Shown here: one piece after another, positions 48,929-61,500 of the stretch
Layout: every line of letters starts with the position of its first letter
Numbering within the stretch: position 1 is the stretch's first letter
Assembly (NCBI RefSeq): GCF_009389715.1
Contig: NC_052409.1
Location: 9,565,213 to 9,629,212 of the forward strand
Reading direction: 5' to 3'
DNA: 64,000 nt
DNA from: Phoenix dactylifera
Taxonomy: Eukaryota > Streptophyta > Magnoliopsida > Arecales > Arecaceae
Program-made: the position numbers and the translations under genes
Notes under the pieces: model-generated
What the model saw: the letters and a program-made list of their open reading frames with translations, nothing else
Databases searched by the model: none
What the model was told of the DNA's origin: nothing

Positions 48929-49107
48929 CCCTCTCCTGTATGCGCGCGCCCAGCACGCGCCTAGCCTAGATCAGCCAGTCGGCCGTGCATGAGCCTGCGC
49001 ATGGCTCAGCAGCGCTTGGCCCAGCCATGCGCCTCCTGCACCCGGCCCAAGCATGGGCCAAGCATCCACGCGCGCGTGCCACGCGTGCTAAGGCTGCTGG
49101 CGTGACA
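48929..49107 (-). repeat. 5' LTR of the chromovirus, outer remnant (179 bp)
   Basis: Aligns with 37514-37692, starting at CCCTCTCCTG, with about 15 differences by eye, several at CpG sites. The LTR interval equivalent to 36344-37513 (1170 bp) is missing between the two remnants. Confidence 0.92.
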
Positions 49108-49112
49108 CCAGG
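49108..49112. other. Target-site duplication, right copy (CCAGG)
   Basis: Directly follows the ...GGCGTGACA end of the outer element and matches 36028-36032. Confidence 0.9.
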
Positions 49113-49208
49113 AGACACCCTACTTGCAATTATGCCAGATTGTAGCTTTTGACTCTGTTGTTTGCACCTATATTAGAGTAGGATGAGCAGCCATTAAACC
49201 AAAAAAAA
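49108..49208 (+). pseudogene. LINE-type RNase H fragment, 3' end with A-rich tail
   Basis: Continues 35601-36032 on the far side of the inserted element. With one CCAGG copy removed, the frame reads ...PHQ at the left and ETPYLQLCQIVAF here, then VVCTYIRVG and a stop at 49184-49186. The C-terminal CTYIRV block corresponds to the CIHTRV-like end of plant LINE RNase H domains. An A-rich tail follows at about 49196-49208, consistent with a LINE 3' end. Confidence 0.7.
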
Positions 49209-50690
49209 TGTTTTGTTCAAAATAAATAAAAAATTGAAGCTGTCTGGAGTCGAACGCCTTCAGCGTGCTGAACTAGCGTGATAACTGATAACCAACTATA
49301 ACCAAAACAGGCAAGGTCAAAACCCGTTTAGGTTTATTATATGTGATATATCGAAAGCACCAATAATGACATCATAAGTTCACAACCTAAGGCTTGAATT
49401 TTTTCCAAAATATTTTCAAACATAATTATGAACTATGAAATGAAAATGCAAGAAAAATAACATACTTTCCCACCATCGGTCCCCTGGAGGGACATCAATA
49501 CACTGAGTCACTTACCAATTTAAACGGATTTGCATTAGTTCATACTGCAATTATTCAGATAAATATTTGCAGATGCACCATTTAGCCTCCAATCCAGAAC
49601 CTCTATTTCTAGGTAAAAGAATATAATCACTGGGACAAGCCGCAATTCATAGTTATACAAGTTTGTTAGATGCAATCTATTTTAAAAAGATTAGATTATT
49701 AAAACCTTGCATGGATTCATATTTTAGAAAAATTAGTTTTACTTAATCCATAACGAGATCAATGATATCCCTAGCATTTTACAAAAGCCAATCCCTATTA
49801 ACTAGCAAACCATTTAACAAACAATAATGGTTCTATTATACAATGCATTAAACCTGTCTCCTTAATCATTACAATAGAGAAAACGGTAATTAGCTAATGA
49901 AGACTATGTGGAATCTGATTGCCAACTTAATTGAGAGTGCTCGCACAGAATAAAAATGCTCTCCAATAATGATCAGCATGTATCTGGAAGTATCGCGCAC
50001 ATTCAGCATCTCCAATCTCTCTTCTTTTTTTTTTGGTACATCGACGGGTGTGATTGTTGCCCAAAAAGTCAGAAAGTAAAATAAACTGCATCCCCAATCT
50101 CTTAAATCATAGTTGAGGAATTTGATAAGTACTGAAGTGCTTGATGTGCATTCAACTTGCCAATATTCGTCGATACACGATCTTCAAGCTGTATGCTAGT
50201 GAGAAGAGAATGAAGCAGAATCTAAGCTCTTAAGGTATGTATTAAACAACCTAGAACACAAAATCAAGGTTTCGGGTTTAAGCCAGCATGCCGAAATTTT
50301 CATGTCTTCTGTAAAATAACGAGTAGGCAAATATCAGGAAACCTCAAGAAAATGGCTACAAACTAAATATATAATACTCGCAAGCATGCATAAATTCTTC
50401 ATAAAGCTTACAAATCTAAGAAAGCATTTTATTTAATACCAGGACATGATAAACTTGGAGGAAACTATTAACAAGTAATAAAAGAGAAATTCCACTAATT
50501 TGAGATACGCATGATTATAATCAAAACGATTCTTATTCTTCATGATAAAGTTTTTTCAGCATATCTGCTTATCTTAATGATCACTATAGTATTCAAAAAA
50601 GTTTAACAATGGCATCCTTTCCCCAGAAAACAGTAGCTGATTTTGATCAAAATGCCTGTTTAAAATCAGTTAAAGTTTATTAAGAGCTTC
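49209..50690. other. AT-rich sequence left of the Yippee-like exon
   Basis: This is where further exons of the minus-strand Yippee-like gene should lie. I searched by eye for the conserved C-terminal blocks (HTVADIYC-like and GWKYE-like) and found none. Confidence 0.45.
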
Positions 50691-50692
50691 AC

Positions 50693-50785
50693 CTGAAAAG
50701 CTTTCAAGATTATGTCGTCGTGAAGACAGACATGGTTTCGACAATTGCAGCAGCTGTAGATCCGAGGACCAACCAATTCCCCCGT
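50693..50785 (-). pseudogene. Yippee-like first coding exon, start codon lost
   Basis: The minus strand codes [18 protein letters not shown], then [12 protein letters not shown], ending at a good donor (CAG then GTGAAG at 50692). This matches the 31-codon first exon of plant Yippee-like proteins of the At4g27745 type, with the CX2C zinc-binding pair in YSCCNC. The expected ATG is ACG at 50785-50783, no in-frame ATG lies upstream in the open frame, the Gly before LHDD is Cys, and Ile-Ile-Ser is Ile-Ile-Leu. No other exon was found nearby. It is most likely a decayed gene or a gene fragment; a non-AUG start with distant exons is the alternative. The upstream leader has GGCGGC and a 54-bp duplication. 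Confidence 0.72.
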
Positions 50786-50890
50786 CGATGAAGGAAGTAA
50801 TAAAATCCAAACAAACTCTCCTATCGCCGCCACCGCTGCCGCCGCCGATCGCTGAGAAAGTGTCTTAGAATAGAATTTATTAGAACCCAA

Positions 50891-50998
50891 AGCACAACGG
50901 TGGGCAGCGGAAAGCCAAATTAGGGGGAGAAGAATTAACCACAAAGCACAACGGTGGGCAGCGGAAAGCCAAATTAGGGGGAGAAGAATTAACCACAA
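50891..50998. repeat. 54-bp perfect tandem duplication
   Basis: 50891-50944 and 50945-50998 look identical by eye. It lies in what would be the 5' leader of the Yippee-like gene. Confidence 0.9.
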
Positions 50999-52089
50999 AA
51001 TAGCAATAGAGTAATAAGGAAAGCAAGATTTGAGTAGCCAAGTAATAAAAGAATGGGAAAAAAAAATATGGGATGAAAAGGACCGAGGTGGTTGCTAGGA
51101 TCGAGTAAAGGGGAAGAACACGCAACAATTAATTTAACTGATACAAATAAATTAAGAATTAGTGTAGCTAAGTCAAGGTAAAAATAATTAAAAAAATTAG
51201 GAGGACAGAAAGGTTCATAAAGATAAAGAGGAGAACAAAATCAAATTTTGGACACTATTCAATAAATTTCTTGAAATTTTAATGGAATTGAGTTGGGATC
51301 CCAGTTATACATCGAGGAAAGTTATAGTATTTATAAAAAATAATATTACTTTTAGACCTATATGGAAAAATAATCTTTTCATAATTATTATTTTAATTAG
51401 GTACATAATGACAATTTAATAAAAGGACCATCATTTTTATTATATATGTAATTACAACAATCTAGTGCTAAGATAAAATCCCAAAGATAACGCGTACTTA
51501 AATCATATTATGCCTATGCAGATGTAATCAATGCTTATGCAAGTGTTGTTACGATTTAATTTTAAACCATGATAGGAAAATAATATAGAGTAATATTATA
51601 TATAGAGATATATTATCGTGTGCTCTGTATGTAGAAAATTAATACATCTTCTTTAAAAATTAATAATAGGCCATCTAAATTCAAAATCTAAATTGTTCAA
51701 TATGATATACACTACAAAGTAGTCTTAGAACTTAAAATTTATATATTTTGGTTGTCTCTGATTTAATCATTAAGTAGGTGTCTAAATGGATGGTTTTAAT
51801 AGTATGATACTATATTTTACTATAATCTAAATTTCTAAAGTTGGTGAATTTAAATTTACCCATGTTTCAAGATATATCAATCATGATTTATAAAATAAAT
51901 AATGATCTATATTTCCTATATGTATTTTTACTATACTAGTGCAATCGATATTGCCCATTTTGATGCCTACTTGGCAATAATTTTAGAAACTATAAAAATA
52001 TATAAATTTTAGTATTTTAGTTTCTAGGTTTTTTTTGATAATGCACATCATGTTCAATAATTTGAACATCAATTTTATGATATGCTCAA

Positions 52090-52126
<37 letters not shown>

Positions 52127-52380
52127 AATTTTAGTGATTTTTCTTTAGGACATAATTGTGGAGGTAGGACATCCGGCGATTGTGTTATGATTTTCTACAA
52201 ATAGTAACAAGGGCAATTAACAAAGGCCATAACGTGATAACTTGGTAACATATATGATAACTCACACAAATGTGTGCTTTTTTTTCTCCTATAAATAATG
52301 TTACTATATTATTATCTATAATTATTTATATATATGTATATTATTTTTATTTTTTATATATTATATATTATATTTTTTTG
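50999..52380. other. AT-rich interval between the Yippee-like exon and NSR
   Basis: Head-to-head intergenic space. No gene recognised. It includes a TA run (about 52098-52122). Confidence 0.5.
52098..52122. repeat. TA dinucleotide microsatellite
   Basis: Uninterrupted TA run about 480 bp upstream of the NSR start codon. Confidence 0.85.
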
Positions 52381-52553
52381 TATTTAATATTTACCTAGCA
52401 CGTGCAAGCCACGTTATGCAATAAAGCGGCTGCCCTAATATCGAACCGCTTTATCACGCCCGCACACCGTCGCTCGTGTCTGTTTTCGTTTATTTGGCCC
52501 TCTTTTTTCGATCCGCCACTGTTCGTCCAGAGAGGAGAACCAAAGGAGAAGCA

Positions 52554-52561
52554 AAACCCTA
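52554..52561 (+). promoter_or_regulatory. Telo-box (AAACCCTA) in the NSR 5' region
   Basis: AAACCCTA lies about 40 bp before the ATG, followed by a TTTTTCTTCTTCG pyrimidine tract. Telo-boxes are common in 5' regions of plant genes for translation and RNA handling; activity here is inferred. Confidence 0.5.
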
Positions 52562-52599
52562 GCTTTTTCTTCTTCGTTCCCCTCACCGAGAGACCAAGA

Positions 52600-55500
52600 A
52601 TGGCCGACGGATACTGGAGGTACAGCGACCCGCGCCACCAGGCGGCGGCCATGGCCGCTCCCGCGGCTCCCCTGAAGCGCGCCCGCCCCGATTACGCCGG
52701 TACGTCCCCCTTCGCCCCCGGATACTGCTTCGCTCTTGTGCTTTATAGGTTTTTTTTTTGTTAGGCCCTTTCATCCAATTCTATTTCTCGATTTGTTTGT
52801 TCTATGTTCTCCGCTATCCGTTAGATTCACTAGGGTTTCCTTTCGTTTTTATTCTTATTTTTTATGATGCCTGAGATTAGTTTTCCTTCGAATCTACCTA
52901 TGAAGGGGTAGTTGGGCGAGTTCTTCACATGCTATGGAGATAAGAGTGGATGTTAAGTAAATTGGTTCGATTAAAGATTTTTTTTTGTTTTTTAAAAAGT
53001 TATTTTTTCGATCGATAAAAAGTAGATGGAATGCCGGCGTACGTTATCGGTTGGATTAAATTGATGCTATTAGTGGGCTAGTTATGGTGTGGAGTTTTGG
53101 CTGAAAATTTTTGGACCTATTACTGTAAATTTAGCTATGTTGGATTTTGAGCAGATCTGTTACGCGGCAGTCCAAATATCTCTATTCTTGTTGATCTGGT
53201 CAAGGAAAATATTGGTTGTGCACGTGTTTTCAAATAGGTGAAATCCATTCCTTTTGTTGTGGGGGAAGATTAAATTGAATCTGAAATAAGAACAGACAAG
53301 ATTGCTCGTGATGAATATGGCAAAATTTTGTCGTAGTAGCCTTGATTTCGTTTCAGGGGTGTCTTTTTTTTACCCAATGAAATTTCTTTCTTTGTGTTAA
53401 TAGTTTTGTGCAAGGACATGAACTTGGATGCTGCTTGAGATTCTAAAGGTTTATTGATTATATTTTACTGATGGCCTTTTGCATCCATGTTGCACACCAT
53501 TAATTTTTACTTAGTGTTATGATTGCTGCAGTATAGACCTCTCGGTATTCTACCATATTAGTACTATATTATATTTTTAACTTATGTCTTCCTTACTAGT
53601 TACGAAGCTGGAGGTTTGCCTCAATTTTTGACATTCTTCATTTTTTTGTAAAATCTGATGAATGTTATCTGGAAACTGAAATATATTTGTCATGTTTGAT
53701 CGCTATGGTATCCATCAATATTGAGTGCACAAGGTGAATGCTAGTGCATTGGCAGACCTAATTAGCCTCTAAAATACTTTATCATAACTCTCATTCAAAA
53801 TGATAGATGGTCTGGGTCAATGATTAAAATGTCGTGTTCTGGTGCTGTGCAACCTTGGCTCCGACAGAGTATGTGCCTTGCTGTGTAGTTCTACCACGTG
53901 GTGCGCACTGGACAAGCAACATGATAAGCACTGACACAGCTGGCACTCTGCCAGTGTGGTGTGCTATTTAGACACTGGTACGACACATGTTGTGCTGTTC
54001 TGTTCAGCACTTAACGATCGCATGAACCTTTAGTATAGGAGAAGATCCATATTGAATGCCCCAAAACATGTAAACTTTTCAAATCATTCTTATAGCTACT
54101 TTCTCAAATAGCTGCTTAAGATCAAACTTTTGCTTTTAGTCAATATATCTGAGGATGGTAAGGGTCATTTCCTGAATATGTAAACCACTTCCTTAATTCT
54201 AATTGGTCCCGGATGCCTCAAAAAATTTCTACAGAAGGTCTGAATCTTTTGTCTCTTCTGACTTTCTTTCCTTTTATCTTGTAATTTCACATTTGCTTAC
54301 TTTCCTATATATATGTACTCTTATTAGAGCTTATTTGTTTCTTGTCTTGAATGCACATATTGTCCACGAACAAAGAACATTCATAAATAAGTACTTGCTA
54401 TACTTTCATATAATGTTTTATAGGTTTACCTAGTCATGACATGCATTAGAAGACAGTATGATATTTTATATTCTTTTAATGCACCATGCATGTGTAATGA
54501 GTTTTCCCGGATATCTTTGGAGTTATCTGCAAGAAATTTGAAATCCAAAGATGATGGCTTTGTGAACCCAAAGGTTCTTGCCCCCATTTTACGAAGTCAT
54601 ACACCTTGCATAACGTGGCATGCAACTACATCAAACTTTTTTTTGCTTTTTCCTGCTCATCGCACTCATATTTTTGCAGATGATACTCTTTGTGTTGCGG
54701 GAATATATATGCTTGCATGTTTTGAGACCCTAACGATGCTAAAGAGTGGATTCACTCTTTATAGTTTCTAAATGGTTGATCTAGAACCTAAGAAAAAGGC
54801 TTATGAACCAAATAAACTAACTTTTCTGGCTTCCAGATTATTTTGTTTAAGGAAAGAAATCTTTATATTCAATGAAATCTGTATCACTAAATTTGTTCAA
54901 TTAGACAGATGAAAGTAAGAAATTACAGTGATAGAAAATGACAGATGGTGGGAGAGAATTGAGGATGTCATATTACTGCTGCTTCCATTTGATTGCCTTG
55001 TAGCTCTTTAGTACCCTTGTTGTCCGGTCTGCATATAGGAAGATCCTTAACTAAGTGAGAAGTTCTGTAGTGAACTCCTCCGGTGGCTTGTGTAGGGTTC
55101 TGGGATGGTATCAAGTTGATTTTTGAGGGTTTTTAGAGATCTGCATGTATGCTTCTCTTGCTTCCTGAGGCATGTTTGGTACTTTTGAATGTATTTAGAA
55201 AATATGGAGGTCTTTTCTTTTCTTTTTTATGAGGAGAAGGAAAGGCTTAGCTAGATTTTTTTCAAATTTGATAGACTGATCAATGCGTTTAGATAGAGAA
55301 GAAGTTTTGGAATTACATTTTTTATATGGGAAAGGGGAATGAAGAAATGCCTATCATATTTGGAGATTTTCAGGCCTTGTGTTTATTATTTATTACCTTG
55401 TACTTAAAAACTGAAGAGCAGGGTGGTAAACTTGAAGAATGAGATTTGAGATTGTTAAAGATCAATTCTGTTGATAGTATCAGTTATGGGTGAGAGTAGG

Positions 55501-58500
55501 AGCTAGTTTGAATAGATTGAAGACTTTAATTAGTCTTTATGCCTTGGATTTTATGATAGTATGGTTGATTGTTGAAATTTTTGGACTGGCATTCTGTTAT
55601 TGTCTTATTAATATGGAGTGTGGATGGACTCAATGATTTAAATCTTGTTGAATGGGATGTTCCTTTTTTTCTATGGAATGTGATGTGCTGTCATCATGCC
55701 CACTGTCCCAGGTGTCCTGGGACAAGCTGAATGAGATGTTGGCATAGCGGTTGTCCTATCCCAACACCTAGGACTATGCCTCGTCTCGATGTCCCATGGG
55801 ACAGCCCACCAAGACTTGAATTCTTGGGCGGAGCATTGTACTTATTGTGGAAGTTTTGGATGAATTATATGCATAGATACTGGAAATATATCTCATAAAA
55901 TAGGTTACTACATAAATTATTTTAGAACTACTCTTTTTAACCAAAAAAGAGATCATCTCGAGAAAATTTAAACATCCATGACTAAAGCTGGGATCCTTGT
56001 AGTCTGTGTTATTGTTAGCTTGGCCAGGGAGAATCTCAAGGCAAGAACTGTGGAAAGGTAAAGAAAATATGAGAACCTAATATTAAGAGCCCTTGCCTAC
56101 ATAGTTTGCTGGGCCTCCTAGAACCCATTTGTTCAAATTATAAGAACTTGCTCTGAAGGAAATATCCTTTGTCATTTGCATTATGCTGAGTGCCGTAGTT
56201 CATCTGTTTGTACAGAAGATATAAGCTTATTCGTTTCATAGCTGTTTATGAAATAATCTGCCAATGAAGGGTCCATCTATAACAAAGTTGCCCCATTGAT
56301 GATGTGTTTGCTTGCCAATATTCAAAAATGCCACATTCATGCATTGAGTTGAGATCGTTGGGCTGTTGGAAAGATGCATAATCTTCCATTCCTGTTTTCT
56401 TCAAATGGTCATTGGGAAAAAAAAGAGAAGGGCTTCCAGCAGAAAATTAAAAGAGGAGACTAATAGATGACCGCCTATTGAAACAAATAGTGTGCATTAC
56501 TCTCTGATAAGAACATTGAACATGCAGTGATCTGTATCAATTTTCTATAGATGTGTTCGAGGTATACCTCTGAGGCAAGCCATTTTGCAACATTTGCTTT
56601 ATAGTTTGTGCAGGATGGAGTCTACAAGTTGGGACTTATGTAGAATTTAAGATTGGTGGGTGAGTCCTTACTTAGCAGTCATTTACAATGATGCTTTTAT
56701 TTTATTTTATTTTTATTTTTGCCTAGAGGCCAGCTGCTGAGTTTCAAGCAGGAGCCTTCGAATCTTTTGGGCATCAGCAACCAGCAATTGGTGTTGACTT
56801 ATTTAAATGGGCCTTTACCTTCATTATGTTGTGGAACGCCTTCACTTAACGGGCATTGGATGAACTGCTTCTAGAGTTGCTGTACCATCAAGATTGCTGT
56901 TATCCAAGCCTTGGGGTTCTTGATTTTACTAGGATATTTGAACCCAGATATAAATCTCTTAAAGTTTAGTACTTTACTGGACATATTGGAATAAATTGGC
57001 CTATAGCTAGATAGACTTGTATGACATTCAGGGTTGATACTGTAATTTTTTGATTATTGCCAAGAATACTAGTATTAGATATGGGCTGGTTCTAGCTGAC
57101 CTAATATCACTACATCTTTCCAAAAGTGTGGTCTTAAACAGAGCAGAATGGAGAGAAAGGATTCATGCAGCCAACCCCTACTAGTTTGGGATTAAAGCTG
57201 AATTGAGTTGACTGGCTCTAGCTGCATTTACAATGTTAACTTTAACATGAGCTTGTATAGATGGGCCTACCTAGAATGATTTTCTGGATATTTTAAAAGT
57301 ATTTTGGGCAAAATTTTCTGAAGGCATTTTAAAGTGTAGAGGCAATGTCTTGAAACTGTATTTGGGCTTCGGACTTAGTGAAAGGTTGACATGATGCTGG
57401 GTTTAGCCTATTAATTGAATTTAGCAAATTTACCAAAAGTGGTGATCAGGAGAAGTTACGTAGCTTTGGATGTGGAAATTGGTATACTAGTGTACTTGAT
57501 AGACCTTTTTTGATAGCATAATTTGGTAACTCTCTTTATTGCTCTCTTGCTAGCATTGTTCTTCCTTCCTCATCAGAGTTGCATGCTGAATGGTTTTGCT
57601 ATAAAAGGTATCCAGTGACATGCTGACATGTTTCTTTTGGTGCATATTTGCTTTTCCCTTTTATGTTTTAGAAACATTCCATAGAAGATGATTTTAGATA
57701 TTGGTTTCCATGAATGCGTTATTTGAATTGTTTGCAGAAGTTTTTAGTATTAATGAGATTGTTTTCCTGTTCTTGAGTCCATGCAATTGATGATTCAGCA
57801 GATAAGCACAATGTCATATCTGCTGTGCAGATTTTGAAGTTTTCATTGTTAGTTAATGCCAATATGAACGAAAAAAACAATTTACTTTGGAGCATGGTAA
57901 AAACTAAATTATAATCTTAACATTTAGGTCTTATCCTAGTTATTTGAAAATGTATGATAATTATAAATTAAAAGAATGCGGCATTCTTTGTATCTACTAG
58001 CGTTCAGGTCTTAGTTCCATTGCACGTGTATCAAACTAAAAAGTGCTGCACTTGTTTTCCTAACAGTGGCTGTACAATGTTGATTTGGTAATTATTTTTG
58101 TAGGATATAGTCTGGGAAGATGACAAAAAGCTTTTGTTGGAATCATGAAATCATTGTTGGGAGAGTGCTATTGTGATATTGGAAGGTCGATGAATTTATA
58201 CTAATTCATGATATCAAACAATATGTGAATCCATTGGATGTAATGGTACTCCTTTGAGAAGTCATAATGTGGGTATGAATGAAGCCAACTAAGAAAAGAG
58301 ATATCTAAAATGATGCCTAGGCTGATTTTAAAGTGAGATTGCCCCATCCATTTAGAGGATGGATTAGTTTTGTCTTCAGCAGTAACACAATCTAAATTCA
58401 ATAAACCAACAACATCAAAGGAAATGCTGCTGGTAGATTAATGCTTCTGAAATTATCTGTGATGATCTGTTGTGATGTCAGGAATATTAGAATCGTTCAG

Positions 58501-61500
58501 CTTGAAATTTTCTAATCATTTATTCTAAGGAAATTTCGTGGTTCATGTTTAATTTAAGTGTTATAATAATCTATCATTTGCTTTATCTGCTGATTAGATG
58601 CTGCAATAGTGCAGTTGCTGCCTGCAACTATTTCTGGAGAAGGAAAGAGATATATTACATGCACAGATTAAGCTTAACTGAGACTATTGTGAATATTGTT
58701 TAATTGGGAAAATAGAATTTATCGACATCGTAGTATTTTTGCTCTATGCTAGGGTGTGCAACAAAACCAACCAAACTGCAAAATCGGCCTGAACCAGTTA
58801 TTTAGGTTCGGTTTGGATCGGATGGAAAATCCACATTCGATTTTGGTTTCGGTTTGGAATTTTTTTGGAACCAAAAAAACCAGCTCGGTTTCAGTTTAAG
58901 TTGGAAAAAACAACTTAAACTAAACCGACCCGCATATATACTATCTTACCTGGAATGGGCAAGCCAACCCAGTGCACCAATCACACCCAAACCCAGCATA
59001 ACGCTTGAATCGAACCCAAACCTGGTGCTACTGTGCTTGGCAGAGGACCCATGAGGATTCTTGTTTTAAAGTGAGAAACTTTCATTTAAATAGCCATTGT
59101 GGGACTAAATAGAACCAGCTCCTTCAAACCTTTTAATCCTAACACTTCTAAGGCGTTCGATCAAACATCAATGGCCTCTATCACCTAGGCTCCAATATAT
59201 ATATGATGGCTATTGGTTCAGTTCCCATAAACCCTCGCCGTCCCCTTCATGCTCTTGCCACCCCCACTCTCCTTGCTGCTCTGCTTTCTTCCCTTCAGAA
59301 ATTGCCGCCTCTCTTGCGGCTTCCCGCAAGCCTCCAACCATCCAAGGCTGAGCCCTAACGCCAACCAATGATCCCCCTTCTAAACCCTCTCCTTGATCTT
59401 CCTCGTCGCCCCTCCTTCGATGGCCACCGCTGCCACCTCATCCTCCCCCACCAGGTGCAGACTAAGCACTTTCTCCTCCTTCACTAGGAGTTTCAAGGCC
59501 GGCGTGAGGAGATAACTCTCGTCTTCTCCCCCTCCTTGGCCTCGGTGCCTTGCGAAGAAGCCGGAGTGGACGAGCAGGCGCATTAGGCTTTTAAAGGCGG
59601 GGGTTCTGGACGAGGGGATGGAGAGGGAGGTGGTGAGCTCGGAGAGGGTGATGGGCTTGCCGTGGTTGTGGAGAATGTCCAGGATGTCGAGCTCAATGGC
59701 ACACTTGAGGGGCATGAATTTGATGAAGTTGAGGGTATGGTTCAACCGGCTGCTTCTCCTAGGTGAGTTCCATCACTTGCATGTGTGCTAGCTAGTTTTC
59801 TCTAGACTAGGGATCTACTAAGATTAATTTTGGTGGTCTTAGACTTTAGATCTACATATAGCTAGTGGGTTAGTTCGTCCATAAGGAATAGCAGACATTG
59901 ATATAGGTCTAAGTATAGACTTTAGGTTGACCCCTTCATCTGTAGCAGCGTCACCATCTTTGGCACCATCACCAACCTCTTCTACCTTGTCCACCACCTC
60001 CTCCAATTAAACCTAATAATCCAAACCAAACTGAACTTTTCAGGTCAGTCTGAACTGGTTTTCGTATTAGGTCAGTTTGGTTTTGGTTTTAGTTTTAAGA
60101 AACCGATTTAAGTCAGTTCGGTTTCAAAAATACTCCTAAACTGACTTGACCCGAATCGTGCACACCCCTACTCTGCACGGAGAATCATTAATAAGATATA
60201 ATCAAGATGTAATACTTTTATCAATGATATGCTAGTTTTGTAGCATGTATTCCAGAAAATTGTAGCCCATGATTTTTTTATGGGCAAGCTGGTTGATGAT
60301 GAGGACACCCTTTCATGTGCTTTGCTCTTTTTCTCAGTTGGGAAGTGGTCTGCAGAAGTGGTGATAGAGATATTGATCCTGAGAGGGACAGATGGAAGGG
60401 TACATGACTCTGTTCAATGGGGTAGGGGAGATAGAAGTAGATAAGACAACAGATGGTTGTTTAGTTTAGAATTTTATTACAACCTGAACTAGTCATTAAA
60501 AGGTCAATTAGTTGGACCATAGTGTGGATCAAATTGCTTATCAGATTATATCTTGTGGTGGCAAGGTCAAGCACGACCTACTTCTTCTGACTTAAGCTTG
60601 ATCCTTGATAGTAGATAGCCCCTTGCTGCAAGTAGTAAAACATCATGTCAATTTGTATCTTTCTTTCTTTATTTTTGGTTTGTCTCATTTTGGAGCTGGA
60701 TTTAATTTAATCCTTGTGGAGCCTTAATGGCAAATACTGGTAGTTGGATAAACACCACAGCGTTGTCATTTATGTATATGTTGATCACTTCCAATTTCAT
60801 TATGCTTTATTATGCACCAGCAGACACACTTAGAATTTAGAGAAATGTAGACCTTTATTTGTATTTTTGTATAAGAAAGTTATCAAAATTTGTGTTCCTT
60901 TTCTTTTCTATGCTTCGTCAGAAATGACATGCTGGCCTATCTCCTGCATCTTTTCTTCCCGAGACAATATATGCTTGTATGTCTACCTTATCTCAATGAT
61001 TTGAGACCAAGGTGATTGGATGCCTTTTATTTCAGATACATTTTTGGTTTCCTTACTGTACATTTCTAAACCTTCTGATCCTTCTCTTACAGGTGACCTT
61101 TTTTTTTTCAAATTTTTTCTCTTTAGAACATTGCGATTATGGTTGTTCTTTAACCAATTTTAATTATACAATAGAATGATTTTCAATACAGCTTGGTCAT
61201 AAAGATCTGATGTTCTGTAGTTTTATGGCTGTAAAGGGCCTTTTACTTGTGGCACACAACTTGCTCAAGAATATGCTGCCTCAGAAAGAAATATATTATT
61301 GAAATGGAAACTTATGTGGTGAATTTTTGGGGGCATTTGCAGATATCAAGAAGCAGAAATGACTGCACAGAACTTTTTGACATGTCTTCTTTTTTGAACC
61401 TCTTGAATTGTATTATGGCCTGTTTAATAAAGTGGTTGAAGTAACCCTCTTTTCTTTTGTAAAACATGGAACTTTTTGGATAATATACATGGTCTATATA

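Larger units (their letters stand above)
36033..49107 (-). mobile_element. Ty3/gypsy chromovirus, minus strand, disrupted by a nested gypsy block
   Basis: Order on the minus strand: 5' LTR (49107-42244, interrupted), PBS (42241-42230), gag, protease, reverse transcriptase, RNase H, integrase, chromodomain, polypurine tract, 3' LTR (37692-36033). It is flanked by CCAGG duplications. The chromodomain and Gag zinc knuckle place it among chromoviruses; I would guess the Tekay/Del side but cannot prove it. By eye the retained LTR parts differ at roughly 25 of 490 positions, mostly transitions, so it is not very recent. It is no longer functional: two frameshifts, two in-frame stops, a damaged protease active site and loss of most of the 5' LTR. 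Confidence 0.93.

Noticed and set aside
58742..60178. Treating CTCTATGC and CTCTGCAC as a certain 8-bp target-site duplication
   Set aside because: Only five of eight bases agree; kept as a possibility, not as proof.
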